From Oscarella lobularis (lineage: Eukaryota > Porifera > Homoscleromorpha > Homosclerophorida > Oscarellidae), in contig NC_089180.1 in assembly GCF_947507565.1 (NCBI RefSeq), positions 1,860,001-1,924,000 on the forward strand: 64,000 nucleotides of DNA, read 5' to 3'. The translations under genes and the position numbers were made by a program. The notes below the pieces were generated by a model. That model did not search any database. It was not told the origin of the DNA and worked only from the letters and a program-made list of their open reading frames with translations. This document shows positions 1 to 11,229 of this stretch, in pieces. Numbering within the stretch: the stretch's first letter is position 1; every line of letters starts with the position of its first letter.

Positions 1-79
1 GAGGACCTTTTATCTGACTCCGGCTCTCATTGATGGACGTTCTGTCCTCCAGAGGTTAATATGGGTAATATGCCAACGC

Positions 80-240
80 TAATACTGTAACACAGAAATA
101 ATGAAGCTGGAGCTAGGGATCGACTGTTTATATAACAGAAATAATCAAGCCGGAGTCAGAGACTGCTGTCTAATACTAATATTCAAGTCAGAGTTAGGAA
201 CTGAGTCTCTAATAGGAATTTTCAATTTGGAGTTCCCTGC
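80..240. repeat. Degenerate short tandem repeats
   Basis: About four diverged copies of a 40-60 bp unit with the shared core 'acagaaataat.aagc.gga' lie here, followed by unassigned sequence up to the first exon of the neighbouring RNA-binding gene copy. No coding potential was seen in 1-520, and a short TAAA microsatellite lies at 474-491. Confidence 0.45.
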
Positions 241-523
241 CCTTTCACACTACGGGAGGCCATATCAGCGGCATGATGCATATTCACCGCTGGGAAGGAG
301 AACTTTCAGAAAAAGAGGGAAAGCTATTAGCAAGACCAATACCCGGGCGAAGCCGGGTTGACTGCTAGTATCCACATACTGCAACAGAGAAAAATCGTCA
401 CAATACCTTTCCGTTAAGAGGACCGCGTGCTATTGGATCGAAGCCCTTTCCAATGGCAAGATGCTGCAAAAATAAATAAATAAATAAATAAACCAGTTCA
501 TAATCCCTATAAATTATTTTTAC

Positions 524-1394
524 CGTCTGAAAAATGGACTGATTGCTTGTGTGGACGTTGGAGATCGAGGCACCATCTCTCCTCCTGATCCCCCTCCACT
601 CACGTCGTTCACCGAGGGATATATGGTCACTCCGTGACCGTCGTAGAACGTTTTGCCGAAATTCTTTGCCAATTGACGCTGTTTCTTGTCCACTGGCTTG
701 GCCCACGATATTGCCAGAAGGCTTCCGTCAAATTCCTCGCCTAATGACGTCAGGAATACATTTGGATTTAGGTGCACGTGATTATTTACCGTCCATGGAC
801 TCTTTCGCCGCCACGGCATCCTCGCGCGTCGAATAGTGAACGAAGGCGTAATAGTGAATCTTTTTCACTTTCTCCAGCTTGCCGAATTCGACGAACTTCT
901 GACGAATCTGCTCTTCGGTGGTCGACACCATGAGATTCCGAACGTAGAGCACTTTTTGACCTAAAAACGAAAAAGAGGGGGATGCAGTGGAAGACAGACC
1001 TCTAACCCCCCTGGGCATCCTTATCCCGTCTTATCAATATGCGTACATTACCTTCGCCATGCCATCTATGATGACATCCTCGTCTTCCCCACTCGGGCTC
1101 GGCCCAATCGACGGTGATTTCGGTTCCCCAGACGACGAGACGCTGATGCATGCCCTTTCGTCGCGCCATCATGGCGGCGCGATGATTCTCGTACTCGACG
1201 AAGGCGAATCCGCGATTCTTCGTCTTATCGGCGAGGCTCGCATAGACGATTGCGTCGACGACGCCGTCCGTGAGTCGACGCATCTCGTCGAGTATGTCCG
1301 CCTTGGTCACCTTCTTCGGTATGCCGCCGATGAAGAGTCGACAGTTGTCGACGGACATGCATACGCCCAGCGATCGACCGCGGCGGAGAGCCAA
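524..1394 (-). pseudogene. Partial A1CF/RBM46/RBM47-like RNA-binding gene copy
   Basis: This is part of a gene of the A1CF/RBM46/RBM47 family, whose members bind AU-rich RNA and act in mRNA stability and RNA editing. Three exons are visible. Exon 1052-1394 holds RRM2 with RNP2 CRLFIGGIP, the family phrase [19 protein letters not shown], and VDWAEPE. Exon 790-960 holds most of RRM3 ([20 protein letters not shown]). Exon 524-740 continues with the diagnostic [10 protein letters not shown]. Splice signals are good (GTAATG, GTAAAT and GTAAAA donors; TTTTTAG acceptor). After WAEPE the frame slips by one base: the next frame reads [13 protein letters not shown], as in the family. RRM1 and the C-terminal dsRNA-binding exons are missing, so I call it a broken partial copy. 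A second copy at 21843-23286 overlaps it in RRM3 and the following exon and holds the missing C-terminus. Confidence 0.8.
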
Positions 1395-1409
1395 TGACGT
1401 AGCCCTTTT

Positions 1410-2077
1410 CGCGCACGCGCCTTAAATCAGCCAATGAAGTAAACATTTATCGTTCTATCGAGACCCCGTGAAAGAAAAATGGCTCGGCTAAGATGAGTTC
1501 GAATTGGCTAAGCTTGAGATTTGGCAGATCGAAGCTTCAATGAATAAGCTTTGATTTTAGCCCTGACGTATTTTTAGTTGAGGGGGACGTCATTCGAGAA
1601 AAAGCGGTTTGAAAGTTTTAGGACCGCTGAACGCACTAGGAACCGCACGTTTTCTCTATAAATAGCTTCAAAAATTTAAAAAATCGTAGGGATTTGTAAA
1701 TGCGCTCGAAAATGGGCTGAATCGTGCCTCAATCGCGCCTAACGACCCACGATGTTTCGAATTTTGCCGAAATATGTTAGGTAAAAACAGCGTCTTTTTA
1801 GCTTCAAAGCCAAAGAATACTGCCTTTTATTTATACTACTGGCGTTTTCGGAAAGCTCGGCGACAAAAATGGGAAGTTGTAGACGATACTATTTGTACGA
1901 GGGTCCCCGCCCGATGCGCTTTCGTTTCAGTGAAGCAATGCCATATTTGAGCATTTTCGCCAAAGAAAATGCGCTTGCCAGAGGCTAGATAAGGTAAATT
2001 CAGCGCTTTCGGAGAACATTCGAAGGCGGGGAGTAACCCTAACTACGACGCATGCGTGTTTGAAACTCCGTCCTGCC
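1410..2077. mobile_element. Diverged remnant of the RING-transposon family
   Basis: The right edge (2050-2077) is an inverted terminal repeat matching the ends of the intact 4.5-kb element at 31088-35599: its complement begins GGCAGGACGGAGTTTCAAAC and continues into CGCATGC. Inside, 1455-1610 aligns by eye with the 5' non-coding region of copy A (12590-12730), including the 'ttcgaa..ggctaag' and 'cttcaataa' blocks and the 'gaggacgtca' motif. No left terminal repeat and no coding exon were found, so this is a non-autonomous or internally deleted, old copy. It sits just upstream of the RRM2 exon of the broken RNA-binding gene. Confidence 0.6.
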
Positions 2078-2138
2078 GTATCTACCTCAGGGTGTATTAT
2101 CCGCAATGGTTGGGAGGTCACGCTCGTATACGAGCGTG

Positions 2139-2818
2139 TGTTTGGACAGGTTGCCCGGATACTCCGGTTACCATGACAACCATTGCGGTTATGACTGTCT
2201 AGCTACATCCGGGACCTGCCCCAGCGTTGACCACCAGGCTTTAGGAAGCCTGGTGTGTTAGGTACCTTTCGGCAAGCGGTGTTATCGGGAGTGGCCCATG
2301 GCCTTCTGTCGGACGGGGGGCCTGCCCCCCCCCCCCCCCCCCCCCCCCCCTCCCCTCCATGGAGGTAAGTAGTTAATGGCGGGTTAGACTTGTTTAACCG
2401 TCGTTAACTTCGCCGGAATATGGCGTGCGCTAGGAGTCCACTCGCGCACTCTCATTGGCTAACAGGGGGTGTTTCCAATTGGACCGCGGCCTTTGTGACG
2501 TCGCCTTTCTCTCATGCTCGCTGCGATCGGCGGTCCCATCCCCCCTGGCTTAGTTAGGATCTCCACTGGTTATCCAGTGTGACACAACGGTGGGGACAGG
2601 TTGCCCGGATACTCCGGTTACCATGACAACCATTGCGGTTATGGCTGTCTAGCTACATCCGGGACCTGCCCCAGCGTTGACCACCAGGCTTTAGGAAGCC
2701 TGGTGTGTTAGGTACCTAGATCCTTTCGGCAAGCGGTGTTATCGGGAGTGGCCCATGGCCTTCTGTCGGACGGGGGGCCTGCCCCCCTCCCCTCCATGGA
2801 GGTAAGTAGTTAACTTTT
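2139..2818 (+). mobile_element. Orphan terminal repeats of a YR (DIRS/Ngaro-type) retroelement
   Basis: Two near-identical direct repeats of about 220 bp (2144-2366 and 2594-2809, both beginning GGACAGGTTGCCCGGATACT) flank a unique 230-bp segment. This is the B1-A2-B2 layout of split-direct-repeat tyrosine-recombinase retrotransposons. The junction 'taagtagttaatggcgggtta' with 'accgtcgtt' resembles the matching junction of the element ending at 18970, so the two belong to related families. The first repeat carries a long C run (2327-2350). No coding part is attached: this is a fossil terminus only. Confidence 0.6.
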
Positions 2819-2874
2819 ATAAATACACAATGAATTGATAGGCTCGCTCGTTTCCCAAAAGGGGCCTCACTTAC

Positions 2875-3229
2875 TTCCGTTCTTTCCAATGATGAAATTT
2901 ACTTGAGGATTGAGTTCGAGTTCCAAAAAACGATGGCACATAAAGTTTTTTAGTTCCAATCGCTCGATTATGCCGTTTTCTGATTCCGATCGCTTTATAA
3001 TCGCTTCGTAAGACATCTCAAAGCTCCATTTCATTCGTTTTACCCTCGTCGCTTCACTGTGCTGCGAATGATCGCCACTAAGCTCTTCGTACGACATCGC
3101 TACGGATTCATCTCGATGATCCGACGAATCGAGCGACTGGTGGGACCGTTTTCGCGGCCGCGACGACGACATATCGAACGTTTTCTTAGTGTCCGCGAAC
3201 ACTAATACGGGACAGCAGCTAGAAGACAC
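2875..3229 (-). CDS. SMC6: SMC6 first coding exon (isolated 5' fragment)
   Basis: This exon encodes the N-terminus of SMC6, an ATPase of the SMC5/6 DNA-repair complex in the nucleus. The signature is ENGIIERLELKNFMCH followed by NFIIGKNG, which is the start of the Walker A loop. The exon ends in a GTAAGT donor exactly inside that loop, and the next exon should supply GKS. The preceding 75 residues are charged and Ser-rich, like a disordered N-tail with a basic RPRKR patch. Starts at 3229 or at 3172 (MSSSRPRKRS) are both possible; the second looks better. The downstream side (below 2820) is retroelement repeat and no further SMC6 exon follows in the window, so this is either a captured or cut-off 5' fragment, or the gene has a very long intron. 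Confidence 0.75.
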
Positions 3230-3236
3230 GTGCTCG

Positions 3237-3278
3237 ACTAGAGAATGATGGCCCGGTGTTCGGTGTTGCCATCATCTA
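3237..3278. promoter_or_regulatory. Palindromic ATGATGGC...GCCATCAT motif upstream of SMC6
   Basis: The sequence TAGAGAATGATGGCCCGGTG is followed by GTTGCCATCAT, giving an 8-bp inverted pair around a short loop. It lies less than 70 bp upstream of the SMC6 starts. Related copies occur at 12238-12300 and 58593-58640, the last lying between two divergent genes. Each arm contains GCCAT, the core bound by YY1 in animals. It could be a promoter element or a small hairpin repeat. Confidence 0.4.
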
Positions 3279-3947
3279 TACCTTTATCTATACCTTTAAT
3301 CTATACCTTTAAAGCCCAAACGACGCCATTGTCTATCTTCCCATAATTTACGGAGCTTTCTTCCCATAATTTACGGAGCTTCGTACGGGGCCTGCGTTTC
3401 CTATGCGGGACCTCGCGTTTTCGCCTTCAAATTTCGCCGCCCGACGCCGCCGTGACCGCGCTTCGATCGCGCCGCTGCGCTTCGAACGCCCTTCCGCGCG
3501 ATCGATTGAACGCGCGTTCGTCGGGACCCCCGCCGCGGATCCTCCTCCGCCGCCGCTTTCCCGAGCCGCCGATCGCGCCGCAATTCCAAATGCCACGTCT
3601 CGCGCGGGTTCTCTACCGGTCCGAATCGAGCAATCGCCGCCGTGAAGTCGCGTTTCGCCACAATTCGAATCGCCTTAGAGTGCGCTATGCATATTTTCTC
3701 CGCCGCCATCTTCCTTTGTCTTTCCGTTTTTCCATGGCTTCTTCCGCGCGAAAGCGACCTCGCTGCGAAGTTCCAGCGACTCCTGGTAGAGTGCCCTGCC
3801 CTTGCAATACGTGTATCCCTGATGCATGTTTACCGCATAGTGGAATTCGCAGTGTACCATTCCCTGCTTGCAGAGTACGTATCACTGATGCATGTTTTTG
3901 TGCAATTGACACTGTACCACTTCCTGCTTGCAGGGTATGTATCCTTC
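3279..3947. other. CpG-rich, partly duplicated non-coding stretch
   Basis: This holds three copies of 'ctatacctttaa', a 23-bp direct duplication of 'cttcccataatttacggagc' (3348-3380), a GC- and CpG-rich block (3385-3660) that is open in several frames on both strands, and about three diverged 60-bp repeats around 'gcttgcagagtacgtatcac' (3785-3935). The many overlapping Arg/Ala-rich frames look like composition effects rather than genes. It could be the promoter island of the divergent SMC6 exon. Confidence 0.4.
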
Positions 3948-4362
3948 AACAGAAAACACATTGAGTACCTAAAACAGAAAACATATTGAGTACCTACAAC
4001 AGAAAACACATTGAGTACCTACAACAGAAAACATATTGAGTACCTAAAACAGAAAACATATTGAGTACCTACAACAGAAAACACGTTGAGTACCTAACAC
4101 AGATCACACATTCAGTACCTTCAACAGAAAACACATTCAGTACCTTCAACAGAAAACATATTGAGTACCTACAACAGAAAACACGTTGAGTACCTACAAC
4201 AGAAAACATATTGAGTATCTAAAACAGAAAACACATTGAGTACCTACAACAGAAAACACATTCAGTACCTTCAACAGAAAACACATTGAGTACCTACAAC
4301 AGAAAACATTTTGAGTACCTACAACAGAAAACACATTGAGTACTTTCAACAGAAAACACATA
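3948..4362. repeat. 25-bp tandem repeat array
   Basis: About 17 head-to-tail copies of a 24-25 bp unit, consensus 'acattgagtacctacaacag' plus 'aaaac', with small variants (ttcagtacc, gtacctaaaac). There is no open coding frame of interest. It lies beyond the 3' end of the Gypsy element. The remaining 4363-4700 shows nothing recognisable. Confidence 0.9.
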
Positions 4363-4699
4363 TTGCAGTTCACTTGCGTGGCAGCTTTAAATGATGGGAA
4401 GATAAACGATGTGCCGATTTTGAAAAGACAAAATCGTTAAACTCATCTTTTCTGCGAAATAGAATTAGGTTAATTTGCCCGGTTGCGGCTCTTGGACAAG
4501 GACCGGTCTATTCACAGCTGCAAAGCGGCTCCGGTCTATTAGTAGCGCTGGAAACGAGAGAGGTTATTTCGCATCTTCAGTAGGCTGGACCATATGCAAC
4601 AGCTAAACGCGCGACTACTGCGCAGATTTAGGGAAACTCAACTCAACACAAAGACAACAAAAGGGTTCGTTCCTTAACTAATCAACGCAATACTCTCAG

Positions 4700-7600
4700 G
4701 TTCCGTAACGCGGTCAATCGTCGCGATATCGAAGCGGACGCCTCCCCGCTGTTACGCGTCGACTACGTACCTCGGTTGGCGCTGTGACGACCCTTTCTCT
4801 CGCCTGAGGCACGTACGATTCGTCAACTCTCACGTACCGGCTCACTGGAGTCTCCATCACGCGTCGACCCTCTTCTTCGGAGTCGTTCTCATCCTCGTCG
4901 CTATCGTCCGACTCTCCGCTGTCGCTTTCGGTCTCGTCAGCTTCCCTCCGGTGATAAGGTACCTAAGGTACCATGCGTTGTACATGGACGATGGTTTTCA
5001 TAGCTTTCTCTAGGTGGTGTACTCGATAGGTTACTCGATCACCCGATACGGTCCAGCGTACTTCGACTTCAATTTCGGGCTCAATCCAATTTTGCAAGTC
5101 TGATCACGGACTAATACGAGAGATCCAATATCGAATTCAACGTGCTGGTGAGTCGCATCGTAAGTTCGCTTCCTGTTGATGTCAGTCCTGGCCTGTACGC
5201 CTCTGGCCAGTCGGTGTGCCTCCCGCAATCTCTCAGTGAGCGCCAATCCATAACGGTAAGCATCCATCTCTACGTCTCGGTCGGAGGCGGCGAAGGCACT
5301 CGTTGGCAGTAGCGGGTCTCCGCCGTAAACCAAGTAGAAAGGGGTGTTTCCAATAGCGTCGACGATACTGGTTCGATAGGCGAATGCAATCGCTTCAATG
5401 TAGTCGTCCCAGTCATCCTGTCGCTCGCTGACATAAGCTGAGAGTGCCGCCGTGATGACTCGGTTAAATCTCTCCACCTGGCCATTCGTTTGCGGGTGAT
5501 AAGCACTGGTATATATTTTATCAATGCCCAATCGTCGATACAACTGTCTCATCAGCTTGGATCGGAATTGGGAGCCTCGGTCAGATAGCAGTCGTTGTGG
5601 ACAGCCGTGGCGAAGAATCAATTGATCGACAACCGCCTTGGCGACAGTAGCGGCGGTGATGTCTCCCACGGGTACCAACTCGACCCAGCGGGTGAATCGG
5701 TCGACCATCACCACTATGTAGGTGTGACCTCTGGTCGTGCTTGGCAGCGGTCCCAGCAAGTCAACTCCAACCACTTCGAAAGGTTGCGTAGCGCTGAACT
5801 GTTGAAGTTCTCCAGATGTCGTTGGTTGCACTGTCTTCCTTCTTTGACATGCCTCACAAGTTCGTACGAACTGTTTCACATCGGTCGTCATCCCTTTCCA
5901 ATAGTACTGCGTACGGACTTTGTTGAGGGTTTTCTTCACCCCCAAATGGGCTGCCATCGGAACCGTGTGCAGTGCTCCTAGAACGTCGTTCCTGAGCGCA
6001 GCGGGAAGTATTGGGACTTCCAGACGTTGCCCATTCGTCACCGTCGAGTGTATTAGGAGACCGCTGGTTGAGTGCATCTTTATCTCCCCGGTATCCCGCA
6101 GCATTTGGCGCGCAGTTGGTGGTGCCTCCTGACCAGTTGGAGATCGCAAGAAATCTATGGTTGCGCGTATCTCAGGGTCTTGTTCCTGGGCTCTCCTGAG
6201 ATCGTCGACGCCGGGCACCTTGAAAGGCGCGCGAGCCGTCACGGGGAGAACAGGAATGGGTTCTTTCTCGGTCGAAGGCGCCACTCGCGGGAGACGTGAT
6301 AGAGCGTCGGCGTTCCCATTATCTCGGGACGGTGCTTGATTTGCATGTCAAAAGCCTGCAATCGCAGGACCCAACGGGCCAATCTTCCGCGGGGCGGATC
6401 CCTCTTCATTAGCCATTTCAGGTTGGCATGGTCGGTTTCAATAACAAACGGTCGCTGGCCTAGGTATTTAGCGTGAGTTTCACAACCCCATACCACGGCC
6501 AGAAGTTCTTTCTCGCGCGTGTCGTATTTCCTTTCGTCCGCAGTTAGTTGTCGACTTGCATAGCTCACTACTCGCTCGCGTGCCTCGTCATCTTCTTGCG
6601 ATAGAACAGCACCTATAGCGTAATCAGATGCGTCCGTTTGCAGCTTGAATGGCTTGGTCCAATCCGGATGCACCAATAGTGGAGCAGTTGTGAGAGCGGT
6701 CTTAATCTTCTCAAAGGCTTCCTGTTGTTCGGTTGCCCAGACGAAGGTCTCAGGTTTCCCGCGCAACAGACGGTACAGTGGTTCTGTCGCTTCTGCATAC
6801 GCTCGTATAAATCGTCGGTAGTAGGAGGTTAGTCCCAGAAAAGACTTCAATAGAGTCCTATTCGTCGGCGGGGCTAAATCGCGTACGGCTCGGACCTTTT
6901 CCGGGTCAACAGCGAGTCCGCCACGCTTGACGACATAACCCAGATATTTCAGCTCTTCGCTAGCGATTATGCACTTCGCAGGCTTCAACTTCAGATTATG
7001 TTGACGGCATCGCTCCAGGACTTCAGCCAAGTCCTTCAGGTGTCCCTCAAACGTCGCGGAGAAGACTAATATGTCGTCGACGTACACAATGCAAGTACGC
7101 CACTTCAGGCCAGCTAGCACGTGATCCATGGCCCGCTGAAATGTAGACGGTGCATTGCAGAGGCCGAAGGGCATCACTTGAAATTCAAAGAGACCCGAAG
7201 GTGAAATGAAGGCAGTCTTCTCCCGATCGCGTTCCCTGACTTTGATCTGCCAAAATCCCGTCGCCATGTCCAGACAGGTGTAATAGTAACTGCCAGCCAA
7301 TTCATCGAGACAATCATCCACTCGGGGCAGCGGATAGCGGTCCTTCTTCGTAATTTCGTTCAGCGCTTGATAGTTGCAGCAAAAACGTTTGGTGTCGTCC
7401 TTCTTATCTCGCATCACCACCGGACTGGCCCACGGGGACTTCGACTCGCATATCACCCCGTTATCCAGCATGCTTTGGATCTGCCGATCCGCCTCATCTC
7501 GTTCGTCAGGGGCCATCCGATACGGCTGTTGATTAACAGGTTGGTGGTCTCCAGTATCGATTTCATGCGTCACCGCCGCCATTCTTCCCATGTCGTGGGG

Positions 7601-9560
7601 ACCCGAGGAAAAGGTATCGGAATAACGGTCTATCAGCTCTTTGACCTGTTCCGTCTGGCGCTCATCCAGTGCTGGTGAGATAGCGACCTTCTCGCTCGGC
7701 TTCCAGGCTTCGGCGTTCGAACCGCTCCCTCTTGCTCTTTGGTCTGGCTCAACCCCGTCGGTTATCGCTGGCGTTCGTCCCAACGAAGTTACGGCCAACA
7801 CTCTTCCTACGGTTTGTCCTTTGTTAACGCTCTCCGTCTCCGGTTCGGTCGAGAAGGCGCTGAACAACGGCGCCGTGTGAGCTTTTCCTTGCGCATCGGT
7901 CAACGTCACAGTTCCTCCTTTGAAACTAATATCTGCCCCAGTTCGCCACATGAAATCGCATCCGAGCAGAACGGAGAAAAGCAGTCCGTCGGTGACGACG
8001 AAGAGCTGTTGCGTGCTCATTTCGCCGACGCGCATCGTCACCTCCACGCAGCCGGCAATGGTCAAGGCATTTCCATCGGCTGCGTACAAGGCGAGCGTTG
8101 GTGCGGCTCTGAGTCGTAGTTCCTCGCCTGCTTCTTCCATTTGGACACTTAGCTGACGGACGAAGTCGCCGGACATCAGTGACACCTTTGCCCCGGTGTC
8201 AAATAAGCAAGTAACCGGCGGCGCGCCTTCTATTCGCACAGGATACGTTGGTAAGTCAGAGCGGCCAAATTCGGCAAAAGGGTTATCATTCTTAGCCTGC
8301 ACGGCATTGACTCCAGGCCGGGTCGTGTTGGCGAGGGTTTCTTGGTTTCCACCAGTGAGGGGCGGTCGCGCAGAGGGCGGTCCCGTTGAAGGAGTTCTTC
8401 CGGAGAATGGTTGTCCCGCGCTGGGATAATTCGACGCTCTCCGGCAATGCACTGCTTTGTGACCCCAGCGTCCGCAGTTTCTGCAATTTCCCGGAAAGTA
8501 AGCCGACTGTTCCATAGGGCGTGGCCGTTGATAAGAGGTGTCATCACGTCGCCACCTCTTTGAGAGACTTTGCTGCACTTCGCTCGTCGCCAAAGACAGT
8601 CGCTTGTTCTCTTGAACGATTTTGGAAAGGCGCTGTACTTCGGCAGCGAGTTGCTTTACCTGCGCCGCCATTCCAGGTTGATTAGTCTCTTCATCTGTCC
8701 TTCCGGTCTCACGCTGTCTCTCGTTCTGGGGTGTCGTCATGGCTATCGCTGCGGGATGGGAGGCGTAAACCTCTCCCAGCGGGTGCGGTCTCTTGAGAAG
8801 GGCTTTCCAGACGACTTCGGCTTTCTCCGCGGCCTGATATGCATCAGTTAGTGTGGCAATTGGCTCCGCGCGTATCAAGTCGGGCTGGAATTCGGGTCGT
8901 AGTCCATGCTTGAACCATACGATCAACATGCGCTGAGAAACACGCCCGCCGTCTCCGTCAGCTTGTTCGGCTTGAACGAGACTTGTCGACATGAGTCGGA
9001 AGCGAGAAATATAGTCCTTCATCGCCTCTTGTGTCGCCTGCTTGATGTTCATCAAGCGCGTCGTCCAGAAGTCGACGGGTTGCTTTGGTCCGTAGGTCGT
9101 CCTCATATATCGCTCGAACTCCGCCCATCCGACGCGTGCGGGGCGCGTTATTACTTCGAATGCCGCGTATTCGCGCCTCACCCCAGGGCCCAACGCTGCA
9201 ACGGCCTCGCGTAGCTTCGTCGCTTCATCCCATTGTTGGAGCGCCGCTAGATAGAGATGCAGGAACCACGAGTCGACCTCATCGGCGGCACCTCCGTAGA
9301 ACGTTTGAATCTCACGATGAATTGCCGAGGGGCGTGCGAGTTGCGGAGGTAGCTGTTGTTGCTGCGGCTGTACCTGGGGCTGCGGCGGTGGTGGTGGTTG
9401 TTGTTGCTGCCGTCCCCTAGGCGGCGGGTTGGCTGCAGCTCGTTTTTTCCTTCGTTGCATAAATCGTTCTCCCCAAGTAACGTCTCGCCGTCTAATGAAC
9501 CTAGCGTCTATGGCAGGCGCGCGTGTTATGGACTCTCTCAACCACACACACGTCCACTTA
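4700..9560 (-). mobile_element. Ty3/Gypsy retrotransposon fossil
   Basis: An old LTR-retrotransposon copy of the Ty3/Gypsy (Metaviridae) kind, read leftwards. Parts in order: a Gln/Pro-rich then helical gag with a CCHC knuckle (CRNCGRWGHKAVHC) at about 9.45-8.4 kb; an aspartic protease (LFDTGAK) near 8.2 kb; reverse transcriptase with YVDDILVF at about 7.5-6.9 kb; RNase H (LQTDASDYAIGAVLS) at about 6.7-6.3 kb; integrase with an HHCC zinc finger and a DDE core (CEACQRRK, VDRFTRW, NGQVERFN) at about 6.2-5.2 kb; and an acidic tail to about 4.7 kb. I could not find a matching pair of LTRs by eye. The coding region is almost whole, with one or a few breaks, so the copy is fairly young but not intact. 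The hairpin and 60-bp repeats at 9574-9850 abut its 5' side. Confidence 0.9.
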
Positions 9561-9573
9561 TCTGGTCGTAGCC

Positions 9574-9669
9574 TCGATACTCCAGACCCTCGCGCGTTAA
9601 GGGGGTGTGGTTGGCGCCACACCCCCTTTAACCACACCACACCCCCTTTAACGCGCGAGGAGTATCGAC
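9574..9669. repeat. Perfect-tipped hairpin (foldback) repeat
   Basis: Arms of about 24 bp (CCTCGCGCGTTAAGGGGGTG and its complement) enclose a loop that itself contains TTGGCGCCA. Outside them CGATACTC and GAGTATCG also pair. The left tip carries CCAGACCCTC, which recurs at the tips of the hairpins at 19343 and 43777. It is likely a very small foldback element near the 5' end of the Gypsy fossil. Confidence 0.6.
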
Positions 9670-9675
9670 TATCCA

Positions 9676-9850
9676 AGTGTTTATCCGGGTACCTAACGTC
9701 GAGCACTCAGCCATCCCGGATAGCAAAAAATGTTTATCCGGGTACCTAACGTCAAGCACTCAGCCATCCCGGATAGTTAAAAGTGTTTATCCGGGTACCT
9801 AACGTCGAGCACTCAGCCATCCCGGATAGATAGAAAAAGTGTGTATCCGG
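9676..9850. repeat. Three to four 60-bp tandem repeats
   Basis: The unit is 'tgtttatccgggtacctaac' + 'gtcgagcactcagccatccc' + 'ggata'. Each unit has a short stem, TATCCGGG pairing with CCCGGATA. The last copy is truncated against the inverted-repeat element that begins at 9854. Confidence 0.85.
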
Positions 9851-9853
9851 GTA

Positions 9854-11229
9854 CTCATGATTTTATGAGAAGATTAGCGCGCGCAGGTCAAATCCTCCGC
9901 TTTCGGACAGCAGTATCGCTTTCGGACACGTATGCGTAGCTCATTCAAATTTTAATGTTTCGCCTAGAATTTTTTTTCACAAAATCCTCTATCATAGAGC
10001 TTTCGAACGCAGTAAAGCTTTAGCCAAATGGTCTAGTCTATCGCATGCTAAAAATCGACGAATATACCGACATCGCACCTCGGTGTTCGGACACCAGTTA
10101 TTCCGTTTGCAAAGCCCAAATCTGTTTCTAAAAGGACATTCTGAATTTTCTGTAAGGTATTTGAAACGATTTTCAAAAGCAGCTTAAAAAAGAGTAACTT
10201 TGCTAAGCAATTGGGCTGTTTAGTGCATGAAAATGCATTTCTTGGGTTTGCTTTAGTAGCAATAAAACTAAATATAGCAACGAAAATACCCAAACTGGCA
10301 CAGAAGCAAGCGGTGCGAAGAAAAAGTCACCCTAAAACTTCGTATTAATGAAAGATTCTGCCGCATACAGTACTTTACGCCAAATGCATTTGTCGTGCTG
10401 ATTTTTATCGCAACGTCAGAAACATTACATAAAAGTACGCCTTTTTACAGTATCTGTCTCTGGAGTGCTCTTGACTTCCATAAGTAGAGCAAGTACATTT
10501 TTAGCAGCATCGAGATTCATGAAGATATCACAGCCAGAGTGTGATACCAAGAATCTGAAATTCGATCTTTATATAAGAGCACTCAAACTGAAATTCTTAG
10601 AACGCAATAGATAAATTAATAAACGCAGATGGTCAGCTTGACGTAGCCTGAGCTCTTGGCAATATACCAAACACTATGATAAAGTTTGAACAAACTGCAT
10701 TTTGCGTAACGTCCTGTACTGGTATGTGACAGAATTTTTCAATAATATGAAGTTTAAAGGTGACTTTTTCTTCGCACCGCTTGCTTCTGTACCAGTTTGG
10801 GTAATCTCGTTGCTAGTTTTATGGCTACTAAAGCAAACCCAAGAAATGCATTTTCATGCACTAAACAGCCCAATTGCTTAGCAATGTTACTCTTTTTTAA
10901 GCTGCTTTTGAAAATTGTTTCAAATACCTTACAGAAAATTCAGAATGTCCTTTTAGAAACGGATTTGGGCTTTGCAAACGGAATAACTGGTGTCCGAACA
11001 CCGAGGTGCGATGTCGGTATATTCGTCGATTTTTAGCATGCGATAGACTAGACCATTTGGCTAAAGCTTTACTGCGTTCGAAAGCTCTATGATAGAGGAT
11101 TTTGTGAAAAAAATTCTAGGCGAAACATTAAAATTTGAATGAGCTACGCATACGTGTCCGAAAGCGATACTGCTGTCCGAAAGCGGAGGATTTGACCTGC
11201 GCGCGCTAATCTTCTCATAAAATTATGAG
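9854..11229. mobile_element. 1.4-kb element with ~475-bp terminal inverted repeats
   Basis: Arms 9854-10333 and 10757-11229 are near-identical inverted copies; the outer tips CTCATGATTTTATGAGAAG and CTTCTCATAAAATTATGAG differ by one base. A 420-bp AT-rich middle separates them. Open frames in the arms mirror each other and match no family, so it is non-autonomous (MITE or foldback type). A diverged relative sits at 29040-29625. I could not define a target duplication. Confidence 0.85.

Noticed and set aside
3401-3964. Arg/Ala-rich open frames on both strands
   Set aside because: They overlap in all frames of a CpG-rich block, with no domain, splice support or conserved motif.
9600-9625. TTGGCGCCA as a tRNA primer-binding site of the Gypsy element
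   Set aside because: The motif is the loop of a hairpin repeat and no LTR end adjoins it.
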